Shown here: one piece after another, positions 16,503-26,761 of the stretch
How positions within the stretch are numbered: position 1 is the first letter of the stretch
Layout of the letters: the number at the start of each line of letters is the position of its first letter
NCBI GenBank assembly: GCA_005879315.1
Contig: VBLC01000049.1
Span: forward strand, 24,683-88,682
DNA from: Deltaproteobacteria bacterium
GTDB taxonomy: Bacteria > Myxococcota > Myxococcia > Myxococcales > 40CM-4-68-19
DNA length: 64,000 bases
Reading direction: 5' to 3'
Translations under genes and position numbers: made by a program
Notes under the pieces: model-generated
Database searches by the model: none
Told to the model about the DNA's origin: nothing
What the model saw: the letters and a program-made list of their open reading frames with translations, nothing else

Positions 16503-18356
16503 TCACGCTTCTTCGCGGAAGATGTCCATGTTGACGGGGATGCCGCGCCGCTGCAGGTCGTCGTAGAACTTGGGGACGAAGCCGGTGGCGACGAAGCGGC
16601 CCACCACCTTGCCCTCGTTATCGAAGCCTTCCTGCTTGAAGTTGAAGATGTCCTGCATGGTGATGACGTCCATCTCCATGCCGGAGATCTCGCTGATGGC
16701 GATCACCTTGCGGGTGCCGTCGGCGAAGCGGGTCTGCTGGATGATCAGGTTGACGGCGCTGGCGATCTGATCGCGGATGGCCTTGATGGGCAGGTCCATT
16801 CCGCTCATCAGGACCATCGTCTCCAGCCGGCTCAGCGCATCGCGCGGGGTGTTGGCGTGCAGGGTGGTGAGCGAGCCGTCGTGGCCGGTGTTCATCGCCT
16901 GCAGCATGTCGAGCGCCTCGCCGCCGCGGCACTCGCCCACCACGATGCGGTCGGGCCGCATGCGCAGCGCATTGCGCACCAGATCGCGGATGGTGATCTG
17001 CCCCTTGCCTTCGATGTTGGAGGGCCGCGCCTCGAGCGAGACGACGTGCTCCTGCGGCAGCTGCAGCTCCGCTGCGTCCTCGATGGTGACGATCCGCTCG
17101 CGCTCGGGGATGTAGCTGCCTAATATATTCAGTAGAGTGGTCTTGCCGGAGCCGGTGCCGCCGGAGATGACCATGTTGCGCCGCACCTTCACGCAGGTGT
17201 CGAGGAACTCCGCCATCTGCGGCGTGAGCGTGCCGAACTCGACCAGGTTGTCCGCCGTGAGCAGGTCGCGCTTGAATTTGCGGATGGTGATGCAGGGGCC
17301 CTTCAAGGCGAGCGGCGGGATGATGGCGTTGACGCGGCTGCCGTCGGCGAGGCGCGCGTCGACCAGCGGGCTGGATTCGTCGATGTGCCGGCCGAGCGGC
17401 GCGACGATCCGCTCGATCACTCCGAGCACGGCTTGCGCCGAGCTGAAGGCTTTCTCCACCCGCTGCAGCTTCCCCTCGCGCTCGACGTACACCTGCGTCG
17501 GGCTGTTGACCATGATCTCGCTGACGCTGTCGTCCGCGAGATAGATCTCGAGCGGCCCCAGGCCGAGCGCCTCGTTGAGCACGTCCTGGACGAGCGACTC
17601 CCGGTCGAGATGCGCGTCGAGCTCGCCCGTCGAGTCCATCTTGGTGACGATCTGCCGGATGGTCCCCTCGGTCTTCGTCCACAGCTCGTCCGAGCCGATG
17701 GCGTCGAGGTCGAGCCGCCGCAGGTCGAGCGCCTCGATCAGCCGATCGTGGACGAGATTGAGGGTGACGCCGTACTCCTCGGCGACGCTCGCCGCGCTCG
17801 GCTTTTTTCGCGCGGAGGCGGGCCTGCCGGCAGCAGCCGCTGCAGCTTTGGCGGCTGCCAGCGGGCTTCGTCCCGGGGGCGAAGGAGTCGTCTTCGGGGC
17901 CGAGGTCGCTCGCGGGGGCGTTGCAGCCGCCCTGCCGCTGGGCTCCATCGTCGGCCCGCCGTCCTCGGCAGGCTCCTCGGGCTGCGCGGAGTCAAATGCG
18001 GCCTGCTCGCCGTTGCCGAAGTCCTTTGGCTCGGGCGCGAGCATCTGGTCGATCTGGTCCAACTCGGGCGGCTCGACGTTGAGGATGAAGTCGCCGATGT
18101 AGACCTTGTCGGCGGCCGAGATGACCTGCGGCCCCGCCAGCTTCTTGCCGTTCACGTAGGTGCCGTTGGTCGACTTCAGATCGAGGACGATGATCTTCCC
18201 GTCCTTGACGACGATCTTGGTGTGCTTCTTGGAGATGTTGCCCTTGGGCAGGCAGATGTCGTTCTCGTCGACGCGCCCGATGGTGATCTCTTCCGCGTCG
18301 AAGTCGAGGCGCTGGGTGGCTCCGCCCTTCTCGGTGAGGATGACGCTGAAGCTCAT
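16503..18356 (-). CDS. cpaF: CpaF/TadA-family secretion ATPase with N-terminal FHA domain
   Basis: The 617-residue protein begins with an FHA domain (residues 1-95: [34 protein letters not shown]), then a Pro/Ala-rich linker (about 110-190). The CpaF/TadA ATPase follows, with the P-loop [16 protein letters not shown], the acidic box ([21 protein letters not shown]), and [22 protein letters not shown]. The ATPase powers type II/IV-pilus-like (Tad) secretion at the inner membrane. The FHA fusion should let Thr-phosphorylated partners control it. The P-loop region contains an odd AT-rich codon run (ATA, TTA) near 17119-17137. Confidence 0.92.
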   Translation of the reverse strand: MSFSVILTEKGGATQRLDFDAEEITIGRVDENDICLPKGNISKKHTKIVVKDGKIIVLDLKSTNGTYVNGKKLAGPQVISAADKVYIGDFILNVEPPELDQIDQMLAPEPKDFGNGEQAAFDSAQPEEPAEDGGPTMEPSGRAAATPPRATSAPKTTPSPPGRSPLAAAKAAAAAAGRPASARKKPSAASVAEEYGVTLNLVHDRLIEALDLRRLDLDAIGSDELWTKTEGTIRQIVTKMDSTGELDAHLDRESLVQDVLNEALGLGPLEIYLADDSVSEIMVNSPTQVYVEREGKLQRVEKAFSSAQAVLGVIERIVAPLGRHIDESSPLVDARLADGSRVNAIIPPLALKGPCITIRKFKRDLLTADNLVEFGTLTPQMAEFLDTCVKVRRNMVISGGTGSGKTTLLNILGSYIPERERIVTIEDAAELQLPQEHVVSLEARPSNIEGKGQITIRDLVRNALRMRPDRIVVGECRGGEALDMLQAMNTGHDGSLTTLHANTPRDALSRLETMVLMSGMDLPIKAIRDQIASAVNLIIQQTRFADGTRKVIAISEISGMEMDVITMQDIFNFKQEGFDNEGKVVGRFVATGFVPKFYDDLQRRGIPVNMDIFREEA

Positions 18357-18368
18357 CTTGGCCCCATC

Positions 18369-19814
18369 CTAGTCGAAGATGGAGAAGGACACCGAATCCC
18401 CCGCGTCCTTGTAGAGCTTGCGCGCGTCCTGGATCAGCTCCTTCACGCGATCGCTTCCCGGCACGACGATGTGCGGGGTGACGTAGATGGCCAGCTCGGT
18501 CTTGCTGTCGACGAAGTTCCTGCTCTTGAAGAGCTCGCCGATGATGGGGATGTGCCCGAGCAGCGGCACCTTGGAGACTTCCTTGTCCTCGTTGTAGTTG
18601 AAGAGCCCGGAGAGGATGACCGTCTCGCCGTCCTTGACGGTGACGTTGGTCTTCACGTCGCGCAGGCGGAAGCCGGGCACCTCGAATCCGTTGGCGCGGA
18701 TGGAGAGCGCGCGGTCCACGTCGGAAACCTCGGCGTAGATCTCGGTGCCGATGTTGCCGCTCCGGTCCGCGGTGGGCGTGACGTGGAGGACGATGCCGAA
18801 CTTCTTGAACTCGACCGCGAACTGGTTCTGCGTCACGATCAAGAGCGGGATCTCGCCGCCCGCCACGAACTCCGCCTTCTCGCCGCTGGCGCAGACCAGC
18901 TTGGGCTGGCTGAGGACGCGGACGAAGCCATAGTCGAAGCGCGCGCCGATGGAAAAATCCGTGGTGGCGCCGAGGGTGGCGCTGACGGAGCCCAGGTTCT
19001 GCGTCTGGCCGCTGTCGAGGCCGGGGATGGCCCGGACGATCTGCACGGTGGCGCCCGACCCCTCGGTGGACTGGATGTGCAGGGGCGGCTTGATCCCCAC
19101 CAGCTTGTTGTCGTTGAAGGAGACCTCGACGAAGTCCACCTCGACCAGCACCATCTTCTTCACGCCGACCGTGACCAGGCTCTCGGCGTGCTCGCCCACC
19201 GCCTTGGTGACCATGTCGAGCTTCTTCAGGTCGTCCTGCGAGTCGACCCAGCCCTCGAGGAAGAGAGTGCTGCCCACCACCTTCGCCTCCACTCCCCGGA
19301 GGTTGTTCTTCTGGTAGGCGCGGTTGAGCGCCTCGGCAGCGAGCCGCTTGGCGTTGGCGCTGGGGCGCACGAAGGACTTGACGCTGGGATAGAGCGCGGT
19401 CACCTGCTGCACGCGCTCGTAATCGTCGGTGGTGATGGTCTCGCCGTCGAGATAGACGCGGTCGCCGACGATGCGGATCCGGATCCCCTCGCGATCGCCG
19501 AGGAGCGAGCGGACTTCGCTGACCACTTCCTTGGGATCCTGCTTGCGCACGACGACGAGGTAGCTGATGCGCGTCTCGTTGTGGCGCCAGACGAGGAGGG
19601 AAGTGCGGCCCTCGCCGACGCCGGTGATGAGCAGCTCGTTGCCACCGCCCACCTGCTTGACGTCGGCCACGTCGGGCTCGCCGATGGCCACGCGAGCGAC
19701 GTTGCTGACCTGGATGACCTTCTGCTGGCCGACGCCGAGGCTGATGGTGCCTCCCTCAGCCTGTGCGAAGGCGGGTGCAGCGGCGAGCAGCAACAGGAGC
19801 ACAAGGGGGCGCAT
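18369..19814 (-). CDS. cpaC: Type II/III secretion system secretin (CpaC/RcpA-like)
   Basis: The protein (481 residues from the ATG at 19814) has a Sec signal peptide (MRPLVLLLLLAAAPAFA), an N-terminal pilus-assembly domain (LGVGQQKVIQVSNVARVAIGEP), a BON-like region and a C-terminal secretin domain: VRVLSQPKLVCASGEKAEFVAGGEIP, then VPLLGHIPIIGELFKS. It would form the outer-membrane gate of a Tad-type system. A TTG at 19835 has a better-spaced GAGG ribosome site and would add seven residues; the ATG is preferred because it gives a clean signal peptide. It lies 12 bases upstream of the FHA-CpaF gene. Confidence 0.9.
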   Translation of the reverse strand: MRPLVLLLLLAAAPAFAQAEGGTISLGVGQQKVIQVSNVARVAIGEPDVADVKQVGGGNELLITGVGEGRTSLLVWRHNETRISYLVVVRKQDPKEVVSEVRSLLGDREGIRIRIVGDRVYLDGETITTDDYERVQQVTALYPSVKSFVRPSANAKRLAAEALNRAYQKNNLRGVEAKVVGSTLFLEGWVDSQDDLKKLDMVTKAVGEHAESLVTVGVKKMVLVEVDFVEVSFNDNKLVGIKPPLHIQSTEGSGATVQIVRAIPGLDSGQTQNLGSVSATLGATTDFSIGARFDYGFVRVLSQPKLVCASGEKAEFVAGGEIPLLIVTQNQFAVEFKKFGIVLHVTPTADRSGNIGTEIYAEVSDVDRALSIRANGFEVPGFRLRDVKTNVTVKDGETVILSGLFNYNEDKEVSKVPLLGHIPIIGELFKSRNFVDSKTELAIYVTPHIVVPGSDRVKELIQDARKLYKDAGDSVSFSIFD

Positions 19815-19866
19815 GAGTGGCGCCACATTAAGCAAAAGTCCTCAGGAGCGAAAGCGCGCCGGTCGG

Positions 19867-20328
19867 TCAGAAGAGCTGGTCGCCCCAGAAGAAGGCCGCC
19901 GCCGTCCCTACCGCGATGGCCAGGCCGTAGGGGACGTACTTTGGCCGCTCCTCGCCGCGCAGGCGGGCCGCGAGGATCCAGAGCAATGCCTGGACCCCGC
20001 CCGCCACGCTAACCAGCAGCAGGACGGCGGCAGCGGCCGGCCAGCCGGAGGCAGCTCCCGCCACCGCCATGAGCTTGACGTCCCCTGCGCCCATCCAGCC
20101 TTTCCAGGAGGCCAAGAGGAGCGGCAAGGCGCAGATGGCAAGGCCGATCAGGCAATTGAAGAGCTGCTCGACGCCGCCGACCCAGAAGAAGCAGATCAGC
20201 ACCACAGCCAGGGCCGGCAGGGTGACGGCATTGAGGATGAGCCGCGACCGCAGATCGGTGACCACGGAGACGAGCAGCGCCAGAGCGAGGGCGGCATCGG
20301 CGACCTGGACCTGCCAGGGGAGGTCCAC
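19867..20328 (-). CDS. cpaA: Prepilin peptidase (A24 family, CpaA/TadV-like)
   Basis: The 153-residue, strongly hydrophobic protein has the two aspartates of GxGD-type aspartic prepilin peptidases: D25 in VVTDLRSRLILN and D83 in GAGDVKLM. About four to five membrane segments are evident. It lacks the N-terminal methylase domain of PilD, as CpaA/TadV enzymes do. It cleaves the leader of Flp-type prepilins at the inner membrane. It sits between the FHA gene (its stop abuts that gene) and the secretin. No prepilin gene is visible in the window. Confidence 0.88.
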   Translation of the reverse strand: MDLPWQVQVADAALALALLVSVVTDLRSRLILNAVTLPALAVVLICFFWVGGVEQLFNCLIGLAICALPLLLASWKGWMGAGDVKLMAVAGAASGWPAAAAVLLLVSVAGGVQALLWILAARLRGEERPKYVPYGLAIAVGTAAAFFWGDQLF

Positions 20329-21045
20329 TCAGCGGAACACGCAGCTCAGCTTCTCGGCGCAGATGAAGTACTCGTCTCCGTCCTGGATCTGTCGCCGGGT
20401 GATGCGCCGCTTGTCGAACCAGGTGCCGTTGGACGAGCCGAGGTCCTCGATGAAGTAGTTGTCCCCCTCGCGGGTGATGGCGGCGTGCTCGCGGCTCACC
20501 TTGCCGGAGTTGATGATCAGGTCGCAGTGCTTGCCGCGGCCGATGAGGAAGCGGTCCTTCACCACCTGGTCCAGCTCGCGGCCGTCGGCGAAGAGGACCA
20601 GGGTACGACCGGAAGCGTCCTGCCCCGCATCGCCGTCGTCGGAGATCTGTTCCGTGCGATTCGCGCTCATCGCCGGCCGGGAGGCGGGTTGGCCCATCGC
20701 GGCGAGATTGGGCAGATCCATGCTGGTGGCGTTGGCCTTCTCCCCCAGCGGTTCGTCGACCATCTCGTCCGGGGGCGGCTCTTCGGTCGGCGGCGGAGGC
20801 GCCATCGCCGCCGATGCCGGAACGGGCGGCGCCGGCATCGACCGCGGCCGCTTCCCGTCGGCAGGCCCCGCCATGTTGCGCAGGTCTGTCGGCAGCAAGA
20901 AGCCGTTCAGGCGCGCAAAAGTGTAGAGCGCCTGGTTGATGAGCGCTTCCCGGTCGCTGCCCATCTCCACCGCCATGCCGGCGAAGGCCTCCCAGAGATG
21001 GTCGGCGATGAGCAGCGTGCGCGGGGTCTTGTCGTCGACGTCCAC
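20329..21045 (-). CDS. FHA-domain protein with N-terminal ribbon-helix-helix-like segment
   Basis: The 238-residue protein starts with a 55-residue segment (PRTLLIADHLWEAFAGMAV ... REALINQALYTFARLNGFL) whose strand-helix-helix pattern resembles small DNA-binding modules. A Pro/Ala-rich linker (about 60-140) follows, then an FHA domain: FLIGRGKHCDLIINSGKVSREHAAI, SSNGTWFDKRRI. The GTG start has a GGGGAG ribosome site. It heads the prepilin-peptidase/secretin/CpaF/FHA run. It could report phosphorylation to that system; the DNA-binding idea is weak and based on pattern only. Confidence 0.8.
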   Translation of the reverse strand: MDVDDKTPRTLLIADHLWEAFAGMAVEMGSDREALINQALYTFARLNGFLLPTDLRNMAGPADGKRPRSMPAPPVPASAAMAPPPPTEEPPPDEMVDEPLGEKANATSMDLPNLAAMGQPASRPAMSANRTEQISDDGDAGQDASGRTLVLFADGRELDQVVKDRFLIGRGKHCDLIINSGKVSREHAAITREGDNYFIEDLGSSNGTWFDKRRITRRQIQDGDEYFICAEKLSCVFR

Positions 21046-21097
21046 GGCGCTCCCCAGCTTATGCGAGGACCTGCGCGCGTTCCAGCGGCGTGCATCC

Positions 21098-23239
21098 CTA
21101 GTGATAGGAGAGCACGCCGCCCTTGACTGGGAGCAGGTCGGGGGCGGCTTGGATCAGGGCATTCGCGCCCGTCAGCGTCGCGAAGAGAAGATTCGTCACC
21201 TTCGGCGAGCTGTACTCGATCACCTGCGACGCGAGCCCCTGGGGCGAATTCGCGTCGCGCACCAGCGTGGGGAGCTGCCCCGAGGTCATGGTGAAGGTCC
21301 ACTGCGTGTTGGCGATGGTGGGCTCGGTGCCGCTCAAGGTGAACGCGATGGCGATGTCGGTCGATGCCAGCGGCGGCAGCTTGGGATCGTAATCGAGCGG
21401 ATAGTCGTTGCGCGGCTCGAGGGCGACGAACATCTCCCCGGTCTTGGCGCGGCCGCGCGTATCCGCGTTCTCCAGCACGAGCCAGGGATGGTCGCCGGCC
21501 GTGCGCACCTCGGCCACGACGCCGAACTTCGGACAGGTGGGGTTGAAGCCCTTCACCGAGGGCGTGTCGGGCAGCGTGGCGAGCTCGAGCGCGCTGCCGT
21601 CGGCGGCGATGGAGACGATGGGCAGCTCGAACCGCGCCGAAGTCTCGCTGGCGACGTCGTCGCAGCCGCTCGCCGGCGGATAATAGGTCGTGAAGGTGAC
21701 CACGTCGCCCGGGCCCAGATGCAGGAGCGGGTCGGTCGCCCACAGCGTCAGATCAGCCGGCTGGGTGGAGAAGAGGAGCGTGCCCGTCGCGGTATGGGTC
21801 ATGGTGCCGCCGCGTCGCTCGAGCCCGGGAACGTCGGCATGCCAGATGGCGCGCCAGCGGGTGGCGCGGGTGACCCCGGGGTTGACCCAGCCGAGGTTCT
21901 GCCGGCCCGCCGTGGTCGCGTCGGCGGGAGCAAGCGTGAGCGCCGGCGGATTGCTGGTGACGGTCGAGACGGGACTCAGGATCGGCGCGATGCTGAGGAC
22001 GGGAACGAGCGCGCCCTGGTTGCTGAAGTAGTTCTCGTTCACCAGTCGCCGGTTGAGCACATCGAGAAAGTAGAGGCCGCCGTCGGTGCTGGCGATGGCC
22101 GCGAGCAGGTTGAACCTCTGCAGCTTGCCGTTGACGGAATCGCCCACCCAGAGGGGCGTGCAGGGCGCAGTTGCGCAGGCGGCGCCGGGTCGGATGGCGC
22201 GGAGGAAGCTCGCGTCCCGCGCCACGCCGCCGACGAGGACGGGCTCCATCGTCTGCGGCCCGGAGCTGCGGTAGTCGAAGGGCGGCGTGGGGATGATCTG
22301 CCCGTCGCTCGTGCGCGCGATGACGACGCCGCCCGTCTGCAGCGTCATCACAGCCAGCTCGCCGGCGGGATGATCGGGCTGGTTCGCTTCGAACCATTGC
22401 GGGCTGAGCGCGAGCGAGCGAAGCGGTCCCCCCGCCGGCAGGCGGGTGATGGCGCAGGCCTGGGGCGCCTGGTCGATGGTGGGAATGCTCGCCGTCGAGA
22501 TGCGCACCGCTCCGTCCCCGGCGCTGTCTGCGACGTAGACGAGGTCATCGCGGCCCGGAACGAGCGCGAGCCGCGCCGGCACCACCGCGCCCAGGCTGCA
22601 GCGCTGCAGAACGGTTGGCGCCTGCGCATTGCCGGAGGAGTCGAGGTGCACGTCGAGCACCAGGAGCTGGCCGCCGCGCGTCGCCAGGAAAGCCTTCACC
22701 GCGGGCACGGTGGCGTCGATGTTCGTGGCGGTATCGATCGAAGTCGCCGCGACGACATCGACGACCGGCGTGCTGAGCTGGAGCAAGATCGGCGCCCGCG
22801 CAGGCGAGATGTGGTTCATCGCCTCGACGATGTTGCGCGCGTCGACCACCGCCAGGGAGCTGTCCGCGCCCGCGACCAGCGCAACTCCGCCCTTGCCGCC
22901 GTCGGGGCGCAACAGGCGCGTGCCGGCGATGCGCGCGGGCCGATCGCCGGTCGGCACCGTGGCCGGAAAGAGCCGCATCGGCGCGGGAACGAACTGATAG
23001 TCCTCCTTGGTCGAGCAGGTGCTGGAGGAATCGACGCCTCCGTCGGCGAGGGGCGGAGTCGTGCAGATCTGCAGGGCGCGCAGCTCGTCGGTGGCGGTGC
23101 TGGTGACGAAGAGCAGATCGCGGTCGCCCGCCTGCGCGACCGCGAGGCCGGTCGGGCCGACGAAGTCGCCGCTCGAAGGAGAAACGACCGTGCTGCTGCA
23201 GGCGGCCAGGGCCGCGCTGAGCGCAAGCAGCCGCTTCAT
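21098..23239 (-). CDS. Large lipoprotein, beta-propeller-like
   Basis: The 713-residue product begins MKRLLALSAALAACSS, a lipoprotein signal with the acylated Cys at position 14. The ATG at 23239 has a GGGAG ribosome site. The mature chain begins VGPTGLAVAQAGDRDLLFVTSTATDELRAL, which matches the pattern at the start of its neighbour (FFPTGMAVTGDGGLLVANGN). Repeats of hydrophobic strands with LAVV/LLVLD-type patterns suggest a propeller. Its start overlaps the neighbour's stop by 4 bases. It is probably a surface protein; no catalytic motif was seen. Confidence 0.75.
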   Translation of the reverse strand: MKRLLALSAALAACSSTVVSPSSGDFVGPTGLAVAQAGDRDLLFVTSTATDELRALQICTTPPLADGGVDSSSTCSTKEDYQFVPAPMRLFPATVPTGDRPARIAGTRLLRPDGGKGGVALVAGADSSLAVVDARNIVEAMNHISPARAPILLQLSTPVVDVVAATSIDTATNIDATVPAVKAFLATRGGQLLVLDVHLDSSGNAQAPTVLQRCSLGAVVPARLALVPGRDDLVYVADSAGDGAVRISTASIPTIDQAPQACAITRLPAGGPLRSLALSPQWFEANQPDHPAGELAVMTLQTGGVVIARTSDGQIIPTPPFDYRSSGPQTMEPVLVGGVARDASFLRAIRPGAACATAPCTPLWVGDSVNGKLQRFNLLAAIASTDGGLYFLDVLNRRLVNENYFSNQGALVPVLSIAPILSPVSTVTSNPPALTLAPADATTAGRQNLGWVNPGVTRATRWRAIWHADVPGLERRGGTMTHTATGTLLFSTQPADLTLWATDPLLHLGPGDVVTFTTYYPPASGCDDVASETSARFELPIVSIAADGSALELATLPDTPSVKGFNPTCPKFGVVAEVRTAGDHPWLVLENADTRGRAKTGEMFVALEPRNDYPLDYDPKLPPLASTDIAIAFTLSGTEPTIANTQWTFTMTSGQLPTLVRDANSPQGLASQVIEYSSPKVTNLLFATLTGANALIQAAPDLLPVKGGVLSYH

Positions 23240-24639
23240 GGACAGCTCCCGGCGCGCCCGCGCAGCGCTGCCAGCCAAGGCTGGTCGATCGGCACCTCGA
23301 CGAAAGCCACCCTGCAGTCGCCGAAGACGCTCACCGCCAGCCTCGCCGTCCCGGCCGGCGCGGGCAAGAGCTTGAGGGTGAAGGGCACATCCCCGAGCCG
23401 CTCCAGCTGCGCCACCACCGCGCGCGCACCGGTGTCGTAGATGACCAAGGCGCCCAGCCGCGAGGCGACCACCGCGATCAAGTCCGAACCGCCCGGCCGG
23501 GGAATGCGCACCAGGTCCGCCGGCGAGACCGGCAGGGAAGTCGTCTGCCGGATCGCCGGAGCCGTCGAGGGAGTTACCGGCAGATCCATCTCGATGAGCG
23601 CATCGGGATTGCGCACGCTCGCCCAGAGCGTATCGGCCGGCTTGCCGCTGGCCGGGTCGCCGCCGCCGAGCAAGAGGCCCGAGGTGCTGCCGGTCGAGGG
23701 ATTGATCGACATGTCGTAGATGCGCACCTGCGCGGACGCGCCGGCGTCGACGTCGAGCACGCGCAGGATGTTGGAGCTGAGCGAGCTGCAGCGGCCGCTG
23801 CTCGGGCTGCCGGCGCCGCCCAGGTAGCGCTGGAAACAGCCGCTCATGAAGAGCTGCCGCCTTACCGGCTCGAAGACCATCGGCCCGACGCCGATGCCGC
23901 TTGCGAAAAAGGCGCTGCTTGCCAGCATGCTGAAGACCACCTGCGTGGGGTCGTTCATGTCCAGGGCGGCGACGGTGGCGCTGGTGTAGAGCGTGCCGCT
24001 CTGGATCTGGTCGACGTGGGGAATGAGCGCGGCGACGTAGAGCACGCGCGCGTCGGTGTCGCTGCCCGGTAGGCGGCCCACGCCGGGGACGATGGCGTAG
24101 GGGCCTTCGAGGAGAGCGGCGGCGTTGAGATCGATCACGCCTTTGCGGCAGTCGATGTCGGAGCTGCCGCCTCCGTGGCAGTAGAGGCCGCCGTTGGGCA
24201 AGAGCGAGACGCCGTTGAGGATGTTGGTGTCGCGCGAGCCGGTGTAGGCGCTGGTGCCGGCGTCGTCGAGCGTGAGGGGCCCGGCGTAGTTTCCGATCAT
24301 GGCGATGCCCCGGAAGGCAGCCGTCGGGATCGGGTCGTCGCAGCCCGCGGCGAACTGCGCCGGCAAGCCGTTGTTGATCGGCTTCTCGCAGCGGAGCCCG
24401 CGCGCGTAGAGAGAGTTGATCCAGGCGGGATCGAGCGAGACCATCGTGCCCGCTTCGAAGGCGTGGTTGTAGTTGCCGTTCGCGACCAGGAGCCCGCCGT
24501 CGCCGGTCACCGCCATGCCGGTGGGGAAGAAGAGCCTCGGCGTCTGATCGCCCACCTGGCCGAAAGGCGGCGGCAGGACCAAAGGCGGAGCGCCGCAGCC
24601 CAGGAAGAGGAGGGCGAAGAGAGCGGGGGCCAACTTCAT
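23236..24639 (-). CDS. Lipoprotein, beta-propeller-like, paired with the downstream gene
   Basis: The 467-residue protein starts MKLAPALFALLFLGCGAPP, a lipobox with the Cys at residue 15. An AGGAAGG ribosome site precedes the ATG at 24639. The mature part has repeats of the form GMAVTGDGGLLVANGNY and LVVYDTG-like strands, and several Cys residues that may form disulfides (ARGLRCEKP, AGCDDP). It overlaps the next lipoprotein by four bases, so the two form an operon. They are likely paralogues of one surface family. No homologue with a known function was recognised. Confidence 0.75.
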   Translation of the reverse strand: MKLAPALFALLFLGCGAPPLVLPPPFGQVGDQTPRLFFPTGMAVTGDGGLLVANGNYNHAFEAGTMVSLDPAWINSLYARGLRCEKPINNGLPAQFAAGCDDPIPTAAFRGIAMIGNYAGPLTLDDAGTSAYTGSRDTNILNGVSLLPNGGLYCHGGGSSDIDCRKGVIDLNAAALLEGPYAIVPGVGRLPGSDTDARVLYVAALIPHVDQIQSGTLYTSATVAALDMNDPTQVVFSMLASSAFFASGIGVGPMVFEPVRRQLFMSGCFQRYLGGAGSPSSGRCSSLSSNILRVLDVDAGASAQVRIYDMSINPSTGSTSGLLLGGGDPASGKPADTLWASVRNPDALIEMDLPVTPSTAPAIRQTTSLPVSPADLVRIPRPGGSDLIAVVASRLGALVIYDTGARAVVAQLERLGDVPFTLKLLPAPAGTARLAVSVFGDCRVAFVEVPIDQPWLAALRGRAGSCP

Positions 24640-24674
24640 GCGAACGGCCTTCCTAGGGCCGCTTCCGCCCTGGG

Positions 24675-26761
24675 TCAAGACGATTTCTCCACCTGCAGCC
24701 GGGCGAAATCCGCCAGCGGAGCGAAGACTTCGTGCAGGGCGCGCAGGAGCGCGAGCCGGTTGTCGCGGAGCGCCGGATCCTTGTCCATCACCAGCACCTT
24801 CTCGAAGAACTCGTCGAGCACCGGGCGCAGCTCGGCGAGCACGGAATAGGCGCCGAGATAATCCTCGCGCTCGTCGATGGCCGCCTGGACGCGCTCGCGG
24901 CTGCGCTGCAACGCCGCCGCCAGCTCCTTTTCGCCAGGCTCCCGGACGCGGCCGGGCACGAAGCCCATCGGCGCGATGCCCTTCTCCTGCGCCTGGGCGA
25001 GGATGTTGGCGATGCGCTTGAAGGCGACCGCGGAGGCCTCGAACTGCGCCCGGCTCTTCTCGCGCACCGTCTGCAGCGCGACCAGCCGCTTCTCCAGCGC
25101 GACGACGTCCTTCGAGCCGGTGTGGAGGGCGGCCTGGATGGAGTCGGGCTGCCCTTTCTCGCGCAGGAGCACCTCGAGACGGCCGAGGAGGAACTGCCAG
25201 ACCTTCTCGGGCGCGCGGGAGTCGCCCTTGTCCAGCGGCGCCCCGGCGCCAGCGGTGCGCATTTTGTACAAATTGTCCGCGTAACGCAGGGCCTCGCCCA
25301 TGTCGAAGCGGTAGCCGCGGGCGAGCGTGACGCGGAGCAGGCCGAGGGCGGCGCGGCGGAGGCCGAACGGATCGGCGGTGCCGGTCGGCTCCTTGCCCAG
25401 GCCGAAGATGCCGACCAGCTGATCGATGCGGTCGGCCATGCCGAGCAGGGCGCCGGCGTCGCTCTGCGGCAGGCGATCCTCGGCGCCGCGAGGGAGGTAG
25501 TGATCGAAGATGGCCTCAGCGACCTCCTTCGCAACGCCGTCGTGGAGCGCGTAGACGCGGCCCATCACGCCCTGCAGCTCGGGGAATTCGCCCACCATGG
25601 CGGTGGCGAGGTCGCACTTGCACAGCTCGGCGGCCTCGCTCAGCTGGCGCGCCTCGCCCCGGCCGGTGGCGCCGTGCAGCCAGAGGGCGAGGTCGCGCAG
25701 CCTCTGCACCCGCTCGAGCTCGGTCCCCAGGCCCTGCATGAAAGTGCGCCGCCCCAATTTTTCCAGCCGAGAGCGGAGCGGCGACTTGCGGTCCTCGTCG
25801 AAGAAGAACTTTCCGTCGGAGAGTCGCGCGCGCAGGACGCGCTCGTATCCCTTCCGGCTCACCGCCGGGTCGCGCACCTTGGTGTTGGAGACGGCGACGA
25901 ACGCGGGCAGGAGCTGGCCGCGTTCGTCCTGCACGGCGAAGTATTTCTGGTGGCCGCGCATCTCGCTCACCAGGACCTCGGGAGGGAGCTGGAGGAATTC
26001 CTCCTCGAAGCGGCCGAGGACCGCGTGCGGCTCTTCCACGAGGCCGGTCACCGTCTCGAGCAATTCCTCGTCGGGCCGCGGCACGCCCTTGGTCTCGCGA
26101 GCGGCGCGCGCGACTTCCTCCTCGATGCGCTTTCGCCGCTCGGACCAGTCGGCGAGCACATGGGCCTTGCGCAGCAGCTCGGCGTAATTCTTCGCCGTGG
26201 GCTGCAGCGGGTCAGGGGCGAGAAAGCGGTGGCCGCGCGTCTGCAGTCCGCTCTTCACGTCGGCGAAGGAGACGGGCAACAGCTTGCCCTCGAGCGATGC
26301 GACGATCCAGTGGACCGGCCGGGCGAACGGATCGCTCTCGAGAGCGTCCCAGCGCATCGATTTCTTGAAGGGGATCCCGCGGACCATCCGCTCGAGAATG
26401 CCGGGCAACACCTCCGCAGTCTTGGCGCCAGGGACCACGATGGTTGCAACCATCCGCCCGTTCTTGTTCTCCCGAAGCGACTCAACCGGCACGCCCATTT
26501 TCTTGGCGAAACCTTCGATCGCCTTGCCGCCCGCTTTCGCAGGGGGCCCCTCCCGTTCCTGCGTTTCGTCGTGGTAGCCCTCCGGCAGCTTGGTGGCGAT
26601 GAAAGCCAGCCGTCGTGGTGTGGCGAACGGCTGCCAGGTTTGCGCGCCCGTCAGGCCGTGCTTCGCCATCTCCTGATCGAAGAACGACTTCATCCACTCC
26701 AGCGCCGGCTTCTGGAAGGAGGCGGGCAGCTCTTCGGTGCCGATTTCGAAGACCAGGTCCA

